Source: Atriophallophorus winterbourni
Taxonomy: Eukaryota > Platyhelminthes > Trematoda > Plagiorchiida > Microphallidae
Direction: 5' to 3'
NCBI GenBank assembly: GCA_013407085.1
Contig: JACCGJ010005106.1
Location: 1 to 64,000, forward strand
Length of the DNA stretch: 64,000 nucleotides
Positions 12,866-22,984 of this stretch are shown here, one piece after another. The notes beneath the pieces are model-generated. The model was not told where the DNA came from and made no database searches. It worked only from the letters and a program-made list of their open reading frames with translations. A program made the position numbers and the translations under genes. How positions within the stretch are numbered: the stretch's first letter is position 1; each line of letters starts with the position of its first letter.

Positions 12866-13339
12866 TTCTCAATTATGTTAAAAAGAAGACTACTGAAACT
12901 GTCTCCCAAATGCTGAAAGTTTTTGAGTCCTCCAAATAACTTTGAGAGTATGACATTTTTATTCCCTAACTTTATAAACTTATTTACTAACTGCTCTCGG
13001 AGAAAGAAATCATTTACCGGCAGGTTAAGTTAGTTCAGCGGCAATTAGCTTACAATCTACAATCTACAGATAATATAAAATACCGTGAAACCTACTACCA
13101 CGGTTTCTTAGGTGATTTCTAACTCGTAAGACAACTTGTTTACCGCAGCTGCTAATGGAAGCATCTTCGGGTGAACCTAATCAAATAAGAAAAATAATTG
13201 GCATTCAACCAGCTTGGTACTGAATATGCCGACGTAAAGAGAGGTATTAGCATAACTTTCACTCAAGGGGGTTGACTTTGACCTCCAGCTAGAACATTCC
13301 GTTTTGTGTCCCTGTAAAGCCACTCTTTTGTTCTCCTGC

Positions 13340-13385
13340 CTCTGATGATGTTGTCAGGCTTCAAGATGAAACGTCCGCGATTTAA
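13340..13385 (+). ncRNA. Possible hammerhead-like motif (weak)
   Basis: CTGATGA at about 13342-13348 and GAAACGTC at about 13368-13375 have the spacing of the two conserved strands of a hammerhead ribozyme. The intervening 19 nt fold only weakly (a UGUUG/CAAGA stem with a G-G mismatch). Stem III and a cleavage site are not convincing. It lies 0.55 kb from a second hammerhead-like relic and 0.8 kb from a Penelope-like fragment, the kind of element that carries such ribozymes. Confidence 0.25.
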
Positions 13386-13895
13386 TTTATGTAATTAATG
13401 GAAACCCAATTGTGAGAAACTATTTTGTATGCGAAATTAATATAAACAAAAATGTAGCATTGAAATAGAAAATATGAATGATATTTCGAAAGTTGAATAT
13501 AGTATTTTAGGTTTGTTCGTAACTAATACAGCGATAGATTTATTAGTAAGAAACTGTGCCCAATAATTGTAAAATTTATACTTCGGCAGCAGTTTCGATT
13601 AGGAGGGTTGCAAAATCCAATGGAGAGTCTTTTTACCATTGTGTAATGGATCGAATGTTGATATTATTGTATACGTCGTTTGAATTGCAACATAATTCAC
13701 GCGAAAAATGATCACTATAATTATAACTCCGCTTTGAGGATGACGAGTTCATACTCAAAGATATGAAGAAATTTGTGTCGAATCCATCTGTATGTCCCGC
13801 CCAGCGTAGGAGGTACAACAATTTTGAACGATTTATAGTACAAACGCGGCTATACAATGTGATTTATATTAAGAAAACATTTGCATTCATTTTCA

Positions 13896-13945
13896 TCACA
13901 CACCCCACGACCCGTTTCGTGCTGTTTGCATTCATCAGGTAGGGA
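13896..13945 (-). ncRNA. Degenerate hammerhead-like ribozyme relic, copy 1
   Basis: On the minus strand CTGATGA (plus 13938-13932) is followed by ATGCAAACAGCAC and then GAAAC (plus 13918-13914). TGC and GCA can pair as a 3-bp stem II closing an AAACA loop. ACG and CGT can form a short stem III. The base after the CGT, where a cleaving hammerhead needs A, C or U, is G, so I expect little or no cleavage. The sequence is followed by GTGGGGTGTGTG. The same string recurs at 44197-44233 and 53031-53072, so it belongs to a repeat family. Confidence 0.45.
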
Positions 13946-14201
13946 TAGTCTGTTCAAGAACCACATGCGCTTGATTGATATTAGTTCAACTATTTACGAA
14001 TAACTTGGTAAATTAAAGTTGCAAGAGGAACGAAATTATGTATGGAATAACGAGAAGTTCAGATTCATGCGCGCTAAATTTACAGACATTTTGTTTCATC
14101 AAATTCGGTACAAATTGCTTTAATTCTTTCAATACATCAATTCAATCTATTAATCGATCTGATAGCAAAGGGTTATCTTGCGCATCATCCAAATAACGTG
14201 T

Positions 14202-14427
14202 CCGGAGACAGCTCCGGGATGCAAGGGCATATCAATCCCTTATTCGTGATTCCGCCTTGCCGGAGCACGTTTTAGATACGGACCACAGCGTCGATCTTGA
14301 CGATGTGGCAATATCGAGACGCGGTATTAAACCGTATAGCGAACGCCTACATGCGGAGGCGATCAATAAGGTGGATGGGGCAGAAATCTCCACAATCTGG
14401 CGCTCGGCACTTAGGCGAAGTTAAATA
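14202..14427 (+). pseudogene. Penelope-like element fragment (GIY-YIG C-terminal part)
   Basis: A 74-codon open frame without a start codon runs from about 14200 to a TAA at 14425. It reads SALPEHVLDTDHSVDLDDV, then RGIKPYSERLHAEA, then IWRSALRR. The order 'A..EH....H.VD...V......K.Y.ERL..EA' is the pattern after the GIY-YIG core in the endonuclease of Penelope-like retroelements. The GIY-YIG core itself is upstream and not recognisable, and no RT domain is nearby. The segment is GC-richer than its flanks. An alternative is a chance frame in an unrelated repeat, which I consider less likely. Confidence 0.45.
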
Positions 14428-14747
14428 GTTTTTATTCACCTTATACCTACTGGTTTATTAGATGTTTGTTTTTCTTCAAAAATAGCTTAAACTTAGCCAG
14501 TTAGTTGTAGGCCGCTGTGTCAACCGACCTTGACCGTGTTCACTTGTATTAGATTGATGTAGGCACTACTAAGCAAATCGACCGCTGATCCTCGTCATAA
14601 TCACGAGACGTGACACAGCGTAGGCGTACTATAGGCTGTTTAGCGGTAAGGTCAAATCAGTGATCGAGGGTTGATTACTATTGACTACAACTTAATCATG
14701 TTTCCTGTCCTGACTATCAACCTTGATCTGACGAATCTTCTGTCAAA

Positions 14748-16050
14748 ATGAAACGTTACCCAAAAACTGCTCTAACCGATTGCACTCAAATTTCTTTGCA
14801 TTATCGTCCGATAGCTCTGTTACCAGTGCTATCTAAAGTAATGGAGTTCATCATTGCTGATGGCTTGCGGAACCATCTTGAGGTCATTAACTTCATCGCT
14901 GAAGCACAGCATGTATTCAGCAAAAAACGATCTGGCCTGCCAATCTTTCTGTTAGCAAAAAAGTCTGGTCTGCGCTACTGGATGCTGGAAACTAAGTGGC
15001 CATAATTCATAATGCTTTATCATAAGCATTTGATTGTGCCAATCACGAGCTTCTATCGTCGGAACTCCTTATCTACGGAGTAGATGGTAAACTCCTCGCA
15101 TGGATACAGTATGCTTAATATCACGTGAGATGTACGTGTGAGTCAAAACTGAGCTATCCGAATCGATTAAAGTTGCCTGTTGTGTCCCAATTGGATCAGT
15201 ACTCGGGCCGCTCTTGTTCTAATATATAAACGCCTTGCCTACCATAGAACAATCACTTGTGCTTGTTTTCGAACATGGCGCAAATATTTGGTGCAAGATA
15301 ATCTCCACAAGCAACATGCAGAACTTCAAACGGAATTTATGACTGGTCTCTAGATAACGAAATGCCACGAACTCAGCTTATTATCTGTTACCAGCAAGTT
15401 GAGCAAAGAATATTACATAGGTCGAACTGTTTTTGAACCCGACTCCTCTGAAAAAGGTTTAGGCGTAATTGCTCAGTCTGGCTTAGGAAACTCTATGCAA
15501 TGTCAACTCGCTGCCAGCAAAGCTGAAAGCAACTTGGATCTCTTCAAAAGAGCCCTTGGTTCGTTCGCCGCCAAATAATCTACAAGAAAATTTTAACCTA
15601 CATCGGCACTCATATCGAATATGGTATACCAGCATTGGATCCTTGGTTTGAAAAAGATATTCAGCTATTGTAAACTCCACAGCGCAGAGCGACAATCTCG
15701 CCCTTTGACTTTCTAAATATTCATATGAAGCGCTTCCTAATAGATTAAAATTGCATCCAGCCCAATACAGAGAACAACGAAGAGCACTAATATTAGACCG
15801 TGCTTATCCAAATAAATCATCCAAACAGCCATCTGTTACATCTTTCCCCATCTAAACATTATCAAATGCATAGCAGGTTGAACTGCCGCAACAACGTATT
15901 TTCGGTTCGCAATGTTCAATTATGCAACAGTTTACCTACACATGTGGTACAATCTGAAAAAATTGACGTTTTTTTTTTAAAAAATCACTGCGTGCTCATG
16001 TGGACAAGGATGTTTTCACGCTTGACAATAATCTTTAACAATATTTTTTG
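14748..16050 (+). pseudogene. Heavily decayed CR1-like LINE
   Basis: The frame 14748-15005 carries YRPIALLPVLSKVMEFII, the conserved CR1 'YRP..LLPV.SK..E' block, followed by a decayed QH.F..KRS region. Further on, scattered frames keep only traces of the palm and thumb, for example APSK and LNCRNNVFSVRNVQLCNSLP at 15845-15945. The latter corresponds to the C-terminal 'LNCR..FFSVRV...WNSLP' block. Stops and shifts occur every 30-90 codons. No intact FADD box is found. This is an old copy with no coding potential. Confidence 0.6.
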
Positions 16051-16728
16051 ATATATTTTACCATCCAACTCGATGTACATTTTTGTGGGTCTTGTAAACC
16101 ATTGCTTTTTAACTGGCGTAACATTTATGAATAAATCTATGGATAATCGATGCGAAATATAATAGCACCCTCATATTCCTTTAGAGTTGACAGCTATGTA
16201 CCGGAGACATCCGGGACACTGTTCTCAAGTAGAAGAACTAACAATATTGAACAATGGTACCAGCTGTGTTCAATGGTGGACATGAGCTCGATACTGCCTG
16301 ATGCAAAAACCCGTTTAAGTCGGCACCCCAATTCTCCGCATCTTGACGAACCGCTTTTACTTTTAAAAGCCAAAAAGAAATGGAAGACGTTCTTCTAAAC
16401 TCTTACTTGCTCCGTACATGTTCACAGACTAAATGTCGCATACATGCTGATATTCCGTGATTAAAGAGAAAAGGTAATTTAAACAATGGGGAAAAATCTG
16501 CCCAACGCAGTGGGGTTCTTCTTGGTGTTCCCTAACACACTAACGCTGCTTCAGGAAGTGGAATACAGCACCAGGATTACAAACAATGGCTTTACGTTGC
16601 CAGCAGCATTGGAGCTCACGTGTCAGTCGTGGTGGACACGTTTAGAATACCTCGGTCAACAAACTATGAAGGTGATGGGCCAAAACTTCTAAAAAATAAC
16701 ATTTTAACGAGATGTATGATGGAATAAA

Positions 16729-17312
16729 TTAGGGCCAATTGGAAAGTAAATCATAAGAATCTTCCGAATGATGTCAGAATAAGTGACCCCAGAGTTTCTA
16801 CGCCGAAACCGTCAAATGAACCAAGACTTCTAAAATCAGACGAGACTCCGATTAGGAAAACTGCGGCAATCCCAAAATACGACCAATGTCCGACTCTCGA
16901 GGAGTCGGACAAATATACGAGCTTTCAGCTCCACCACTGTATACGAAAACCAGAATCAAATGCTTATATACAAATGCACAATGCCTGGTTAACAAACTAA
17001 CTGAAATGAAAGATTTCCGTAATTAGCACTCAATCGAAGTCATAGTAATAACTGAGACATGATTCCAATCTCACGTGAGCGATCGCAAGTTCTCTATTCC
17101 AAACATGACCCTGATTTGGAGAGACAGCTTAAGAACAGGTGGTAGAGTAGCTGTTTACCACCACGAAAATTTATACAGAGCGGTAGTTAAACACACTGAT
17201 CTCGTGGATTGGAGGTTTAACGCTTTATTGCATCCGAAATACAGCTTTAGAATCTTGTGTAGTATAACGAATCTCCAAGCTTATTCTATGGCAAAAATGG
17301 TGGAAATTCTGT
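16729..17312 (+). pseudogene. CR1-like endonuclease N-terminal relic
   Basis: An open stretch 16729-17000 without motifs leads into a CR1 AP-endonuclease start in another frame. The visible blocks are YTNAQCLVNKLTEM, then IEVIVITET (the E of ITE(T)W is the catalytic glutamate position), then GGRVAVYHHENL in 17075-17314. A TGA replaces the tryptophan of the TETW motif. The endonuclease GDFN and SDH motifs are absent; the frame ends at 17312. The upstream ORF 16486-16692 shows no recognisable domain. Confidence 0.6.
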
Positions 17313-17314
17313 AG

Positions 17315-18020
17315 CGCACGTTTAAACTCAGCGTCCACCTTTACCAGAAATTGCTGTTCAATTGTAATATAAAATTACGTGCGCGATCAATACTAGACAT
17401 TACCGTTTGGCTGACCATCGGATTGCATGATGAAGCGAGACAATTGTAGACTGCATCATATTCAATCTGAGAACCTTTGAAGTATGAGTGCTTAATGACC
17501 GTTGTGAACTGAACTGGAATACCTTTAATATGCATTGTTGAAGTTGAGACCGAAATTACTGGCACTTTTTAAAAGACTGTGCTATTATATATTTTAAACA
17601 AGAAGTTCATCTACTTATTAAATATCAGGTCCCTAAGTTTGTCAAAATTGTAACCCATGTTTTGATGATGAGTTCATCAAACATGAATTGTTGTAGAACA
17701 CAACCGTTTTTAACAGTGAGCTACACTTTGTTTTATTGTGTTCATTAATTTATTCGGATTCCTTAGTGTAAATTGAGCCTTGTTTAAGTTGAACCTGACT
17801 TTGACTAGGATAAACATACTTTGAAAGACACTTGTACACATGTGAATGTTGATCTTGACCAGCTTTTGCAGAATTGTCACAAAAGTACAAACTATTGTTA
17901 TCGCTCCCAGCGTCGAAACGTTCATTTGAAATTTTGACACTTATTTGTTGCATAACCGTCTAACGGCACCTGCGTAATGGTAATTATTCAACTGTACTAC
18001 ATTTACATAATTAATTTTTA
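17315..18020. other. AT-rich spacer
   Basis: Short overlapping frames on the minus strand (17341-17565, 17710-17953) have no family resemblance. I see nothing I can name. Confidence 0.4.
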
Positions 18021-18029
18021 TTCCTTTTT

Positions 18030-18110
18030 CATGAACGAGTATTTACTATGATATGGTAATTGTGAGTCTATGAGCTTTGTGTGAGCATAAAATCTTGAAT
18101 CTTGAAGCAG
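18030..18110 (+). repeat. Orphan CR1 3' tail, copy 1
   Basis: ATTTACTATG..ATGGTAATTGTGAGTCTATG followed by CATAAAATCTTGAATCTTGAAG. It matches 47696-47771 over about 75 bp, and the end of the CR1 at 25765, which also finishes in CTTGAATCTTGAAT. No CR1 coding sequence lies upstream, so this is an extremely 5'-truncated insertion. Confidence 0.6.
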
Positions 18111-18114
18111 TAGA

Positions 18115-19100
18115 TAACTTAACAATTTCATCTGAATGGTAAGGTAATGGCAGTGTGATAGAGAGCATAATTTATCTGAAATTCTTCGATCTCCTAGATA
18201 TAACAAAACAATCATTACACAGGAGATAAAAATATGCCCGGTTCAACAGAAGACTCGTACGCTAGACTTTCTTTTCCCATGCTATAAAACTTTAAATTTT
18301 GTACTGTGATTGGACATCTCGATTGGTTGGATGATTGCAAATCTGCGCTGAATCGCATTCTCGTAATGATGACAGATGTGAAGAGTAATTGACGGAGGTA
18401 ACTTGAGCCTCTCGGCAAGTGGTGAGTATTCTATTGATAGCAAGGGTTTATCCGTTCTGCCAATCGTTTTTAGAATTTTTTAAGAAAACTATGCTCGTAC
18501 AATCTCTCTAGTTATCAACAATCCATTTTGTCACCATTTTATTTTTAATTCCATATGGTTAAATGTTTCGTATGGATAAACGATAAATTGCTGCCATTTG
18601 AGTTTGATATATTTTTAGAAAACATTCCTAGCAATAAACTCATAAATAATCCCAAAATAACTGACATCACTGTCAATTTTAATGCTCACTGAAGTATTAT
18701 TAATGTGATACCATTTTTGTTATTGTTACAATGACTGGAAAAGTAATATGGGTGTTGCCATGTTAAACACAAATTAGCTATCACAATCTCAAGTCGAAAT
18801 GTTCAATAATTCATGACTGGTAAGAATTTGCTCGTATGAATAATGAAATTAGCAATCTAAATTATATTCTTTTTTCTCAAATTATTTATTAATTGATTCG
18901 TTGTTATTGATTGCAAAACGGACAATTTTCAAATTATTCAGCATTCCTAAGATGCAAACAGCGACTTAGGTACAATTCTGAAGTACAGCACTTGATTCAG
19001 GCAATGAGACTATTGTAACTCAACATCATAGACGAATTACGTGCGTGACATATTTTTACGAAAGCAAGTACATCGAGTGAGTGGTTTGATGCAAACGCTT
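18115..19100. other. AT-rich spacer
   Basis: No recognisable gene or repeat; the minus frame 18418-18215 is unsupported. Confidence 0.35.
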
Positions 19101-19105
19101 TTGAA

Positions 19106-20533
19106 ATGAATGCTGTGTTGGATAAGAAAGGGTCAGCATTCTTGAAGTTCAAAGGTATGCCAACAGATGAAAACTTACGTCTTCTAAGAGAAGTTAGAAA
19201 TAAGGTCCAACAGATTGCAAGACAAGGTGCAAATGACTATAGGACTGAAATTAGCCCAAAAAGCTGCAGATACAGGAAATTTTCACGATATGTATGATGG
19301 GATCAAGAGAGCCATTGGTCCAAACAAACTTAAAACGGCGCTCATTAAGTCTGTATCTGGTAACTTGATTGTCCACAAAATTCAACAGATGGAAAGATGG
19401 GTAAAGCACTTCTCCCCTCTCTATTCCATGGACAGTCCGTTTTTACCGCGTGTACTTGAGATTCTTGAGCGGTTAACCATTGAACATCTAGATACTCCCC
19501 CTACTCTTCATCAGCCCAATGGGGCAATCGACCGCCTAGCGAATGGGAAGGACCCTGGTGACGACGGAATTCCACCTGAGCTTATCAGATACTGTATAGC
19601 AGCACTATTGCACTCTTCATCATTTGCTCCTTCAGTGCTTGCAGACGAAGTGTCCCATAAGAGATGTGAGACACGAAGATCATCACGCTATTCAAGAATA
19701 AGGGTGATAGAGGCGACTGCAACAATTACAATGTTGTAGGTAAATTGTTTGCTAAAGTCTTACAGTTCCGGGTACAACTTTTAGTTGATTGAGTTTATTC
19801 CGAATCTCAATGTGGTTTCCGCAGTGGAAGATAAACCGTTGACATGATCTCCTCCCTGAGGCAAATTCAAGAAAATGTCGGGATCACCGTATGCCATTAT
19901 ACGCTGTTTTTATTGATTTAACGAAGGCATTCGACTACGTCAGCAGGGAGGGTCTTTTTAAAATGCTTGATCTGATAGGCTGCCCCCCAAGGCTGCTCAA
20001 ACTCGTTATTTCGTTCCACTCAGTCATGAGAGCCTCGGTCCATTTTAACGGTTGCAGTTCAGAAGCCTTTGAGATTCGCCGAGGAGTCAAACAAGGGTGT
20101 GTTCTTGCTCCCACGCTTTTCGGCATTTTCTTTGCTCTGCTTCTGAAGCACGCTTTTAGTAGGAGAACAAAAGGCATTTACCTACGCACGCGAAGTGATG
20201 GCAAGCTTTTCAACCTGAAACAGTTGGATAACCGCAAGTTGTTTGTAAAGACAAAGCTGATGTTATACAGCGCGTGCGTAATAAATGCTTTACTGTATGA
20301 CAGTGAAACCTGAATCACCCACGCAAGACACGAACGGAAACTGAATGCTTTCCATCTACGAAGCATCCGTCGTATCTTGAAAATATTGTGGATGGACTAA
20401 TTCACTAATGCCGAAGTGCTTTCAAAAGCTAGTGTTGAGAGCATGTTCACCCTACTACGACAGCACCGCCTGCTATATCTTGGCCACTTCTACAGGATGG
20501 AAAATGGTTGTAGGCCGAAAGATCCACTCTATG
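19106..20533 (+). mobile_element. LINE fragment with internal deletion of the RT catalytic segment
   Basis: This is a non-LTR element distinct from the CR1 and RTE copies. Frames 19106-19297 and 19215-19739 hold the linker and RT start (VRNKVQQIARQ, AADTGNFHDMYDGIK, NGKDPGDDGIPPELI). A shifted stretch at 19690-19880 follows, with SQCGFRSGR and SSLRQIQEKCRDH. Frame 19891-20313 holds YAVFIDLTKAFDYVSREGL and EIRRGVKQGCVLAPTLFGIFFALLLKHAF. After SDGKLFNLKQL the sequence jumps to KLMLYSACVINALLYDSET, so the segment that should carry the YADD catalytic box is missing. After a stop it continues into NAFHLRSIRRIL and LLRQHRLLYLGHFYRMENG. The order fits the RT family with 'DLTKAFD' and 'GVKQGCVLAPTLF'. 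I cannot assign the clade firmly. Confidence 0.8.
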
Positions 20534-21177
20534 GTAAGTTGCAATCAGAAAGTCGATATATATGCAAAGTTAAATAACTTCAGATAGATCTCATTAAGCG
20601 GGTAATCAGAAGTTTGAACCAGAAAAACAGTAAAATTCTTAATACCGCTGGTTAACAAGATTTACGTGCATGTATCGGGTAACACACGAAGCGTGTTATG
20701 GCTTTTTTAATACTGGGCAAGGCTGAATAAATAAATACAAAATGAATGAATACTTTATTTTTGGATATTCAAGGCATGGTAAACATAATCAATGACTACC
20801 AAAATGTTTGTAAAAGCAAGGCAAAATATATACAGTCGTTAATAAACTTTACGGTTAAATATGGAGAGTTAAGACTATAAAGATAAACTGCAATTATTCC
20901 TTTCTACAGAAAATCAATTTGTGGTCAGTTATTGTTCGAATTAGAATACTTTGAGGGAAAAAATGATTGCGTTGAAAAAAACTGAAGATCGGCGGTTAGT
21001 GATCTTCGAGGTTATGGAAAGTTTCGGAGTGGCAAGATAGTCAAAATAGTCAATAGTAATTGTTCCAAATATAAGGCTATTTTTAATGGAAAACATTTTC
21101 TCCGCAGGCTTTGTAGAAACTTTAACGAAGCTGGGTATGGGTCATCATATAGGCCACTTTTGTTCATGTTAATGTAA

Positions 21178-21268
21178 ATGAAGTAAAATAAAAATATAAT
21201 AAAAAATAAAAATGAAATAAAAAATGAAATAAAATAAAATAAATTAAAATAAAATATAAAATAAAACT
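21178..21268 (+). repeat. A-rich (AAAAT)n low-complexity tract
   Basis: Imperfect AAATAAAAT repeats over about 90 bp with no T-run longer than three. Confidence 0.75.
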
Positions 21269-21365
21269 AGTGAATGTTCTATACAAATGTTGTCAAATTT
21301 ATTTTACTATTAGTAAATTGGTATGCCATGAGTCCCTCTGGTGATATATCTAGCTCGAATTGTTT

Positions 21366-21367
<2 letters not shown>

Positions 21368-21406
<39 letters not shown>
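21368..21406 (+). repeat. (TA)n microsatellite
   Basis: Nineteen or so perfect AT repeat units, likely polymorphic. Confidence 0.9.
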
Positions 21407-21408
<2 letters not shown>

Positions 21409-21689
21409 CAGAAGACAGTATTCTAGAAAAATAGAATGAGAATATGTTTCTATAATACGTAATCATAATTGTTTTAGCTTGAGATGTGCACATCTTTTTC
21501 TATGAAAATGATTAGAGTTAAATCCAATAATACATTTTGAAAAAGCACGTTTTCAAGACCCATGCTATCAGTTTTCTTTATACTAATATATATTATATTA
21601 TAGTGATCAAAAAGAGGTAATTTAAGAATTTTATATAGTTAGAAATTACATTGTGTTGGAGTAAATAACGTGTACGATTTAACGCTACT

Positions 21690-22515
21690 CATCCAAAATT
21701 GTCCTGTTCGTGGATAATATAAAGATTTGGACGAGAATCAGTTCGACGGATGACAGTGAGAAACTGTAAATGGATTTGGACAACATGTCAGATTGAGCGG
21801 CTCTGAATGATATGACATTCAATATTAAAAAGCAAGATGATGCGCTATGGCAAGAATGATACTTGAACATGTAGATTGGGAACTGAAAAATTGGCATTGA
21901 GCTCGTTGGAAAAGACCTTGGTGTATGGATTAGTAGAAACCGGGAGAACACAGTTCAGTGTAAGAATATGTATCAACGGGACAGCAGATTGTTAGGTGTT
22001 TTTCAAAGAATATTTGAAACATTCTCGCTTGCAAGGCTACCTAGATGAATGAACGTCTACCTTCGCCCTACGATGAAGTATGCCGTAGAGATCTGGGCTC
22101 CATGGGTGCGAAAAGATATTGCTCCCTTTGATAAAATCTATCACAGAGCAGCTAATTTAGTGATGGTACTTTGCAATCCTACGTAAACGAAAATATTGCG
22201 AAGACCTTAATACGGCGCGAAACATGAACTTACAGTGCTTATTCCCACTTCAAGTCTGAACTGTCGAAGATATTCGTATGCTGTACGTGTAAGTTTCACA
22301 TAGAATACCCTTCCCTCCACTGTTACACACTCAGCCAACCTGGATATTTTTAAAGCTAATTTGTACAAATACTTGAGAGAAAACCCATATTTTTATACGA
22401 TTTACACTACATGAGTTTCCATGTTCTTCTTTTTATCGTATATACCTCATAACTCCTTCCTATGGTTATTCTTGAGCTTAATGCTTTTTAGACAATTACA
22501 ACTTCGAATCACTTT
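21690..22515 (+). pseudogene. CR1-like LINE 3' part with its own tail
   Basis: Decayed CR1 thumb. [12 protein letters not shown], then LLGVFQRIFETFS, then MNVYLRPTMKYAVEIWAPWVRKDIA and IYHRAANLV are readable over 21900-22160 with several stops. A C-terminal decayed segment and the CR1 3' UTR signature (CCTATGGTTATTCTTGAGCTTAATGC) at 22461-22486 follow. It ends in an ACTTCGAATCACTTTGAATCACTTTGGA tail at about 22500-22527. A second CR1 fragment starts immediately after the tail. Confidence 0.7.
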
Positions 22516-22523
22516 GAATCACT

Positions 22524-22880
22524 TTGGATATTATCATTGTATATAGAATTGTGTCTACCTTAAGGCATCCACTAAGACATTTGTTTGAAATGCATGTCGA
22601 GAAAGTGACACGCGGACATACCTTATCCATTTACATCCCAAGTTTCCGTATTGACTGTTGGTGCCATTTTTTGCTGTACACGCTATATTTTTTTGAAACC
22701 CCCTACCACAATATGTAGTGAACTCTCCTTGCCCGGAGATATTTAAAACGAAATTAATGATGGGATGAGGGGATGATAGGAGCGCGGGAATGTGTTTTGT
22801 GAGCACCTTCAGAATACCCCGGTCGTCAAATTACAACGGAGATGGAACACCTACACTGAAACTCACTTCCCTAAGCAGTG
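22524..22880 (+). pseudogene. Second CR1-like fragment abutting the preceding tail
   Basis: Frame 22524-22718 reads VYRIVSTLRHPLRHLFEMHV, then TRGHTLSIYIPSFRIDC. It corresponds to the C-terminal block of the minus-strand CR1 at 55.3-56.3 kb (YRIVSTEGHPLKYLLDVCD, then ARGDTLSLYVPSSRNDC). It starts in the middle of the C-terminal domain, so it is truncated at both ends. The head-to-tail contact with the previous element suggests insertion next to, or into, its tail, or a local rearrangement. Confidence 0.6.
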
Positions 22881-22984
22881 CACTGCCAGACTTCGTCAGA
22901 CCTACTTGGTGAGTAGACAGGAAAAATATCCTTAGTGACGTCAGCTTAAGCACATTGAAGGCAGTCTAGGAAACACAAGCTGAA

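Larger units (their letters stand above)
20540..21675. other. AT-rich spacer with simple repeats
   Basis: Contains an (AAAAT)n-type A-rich tract at 21178-21268 and a perfect (TA)n run at 21368-21406. Otherwise no gene or named repeat. Confidence 0.5.
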
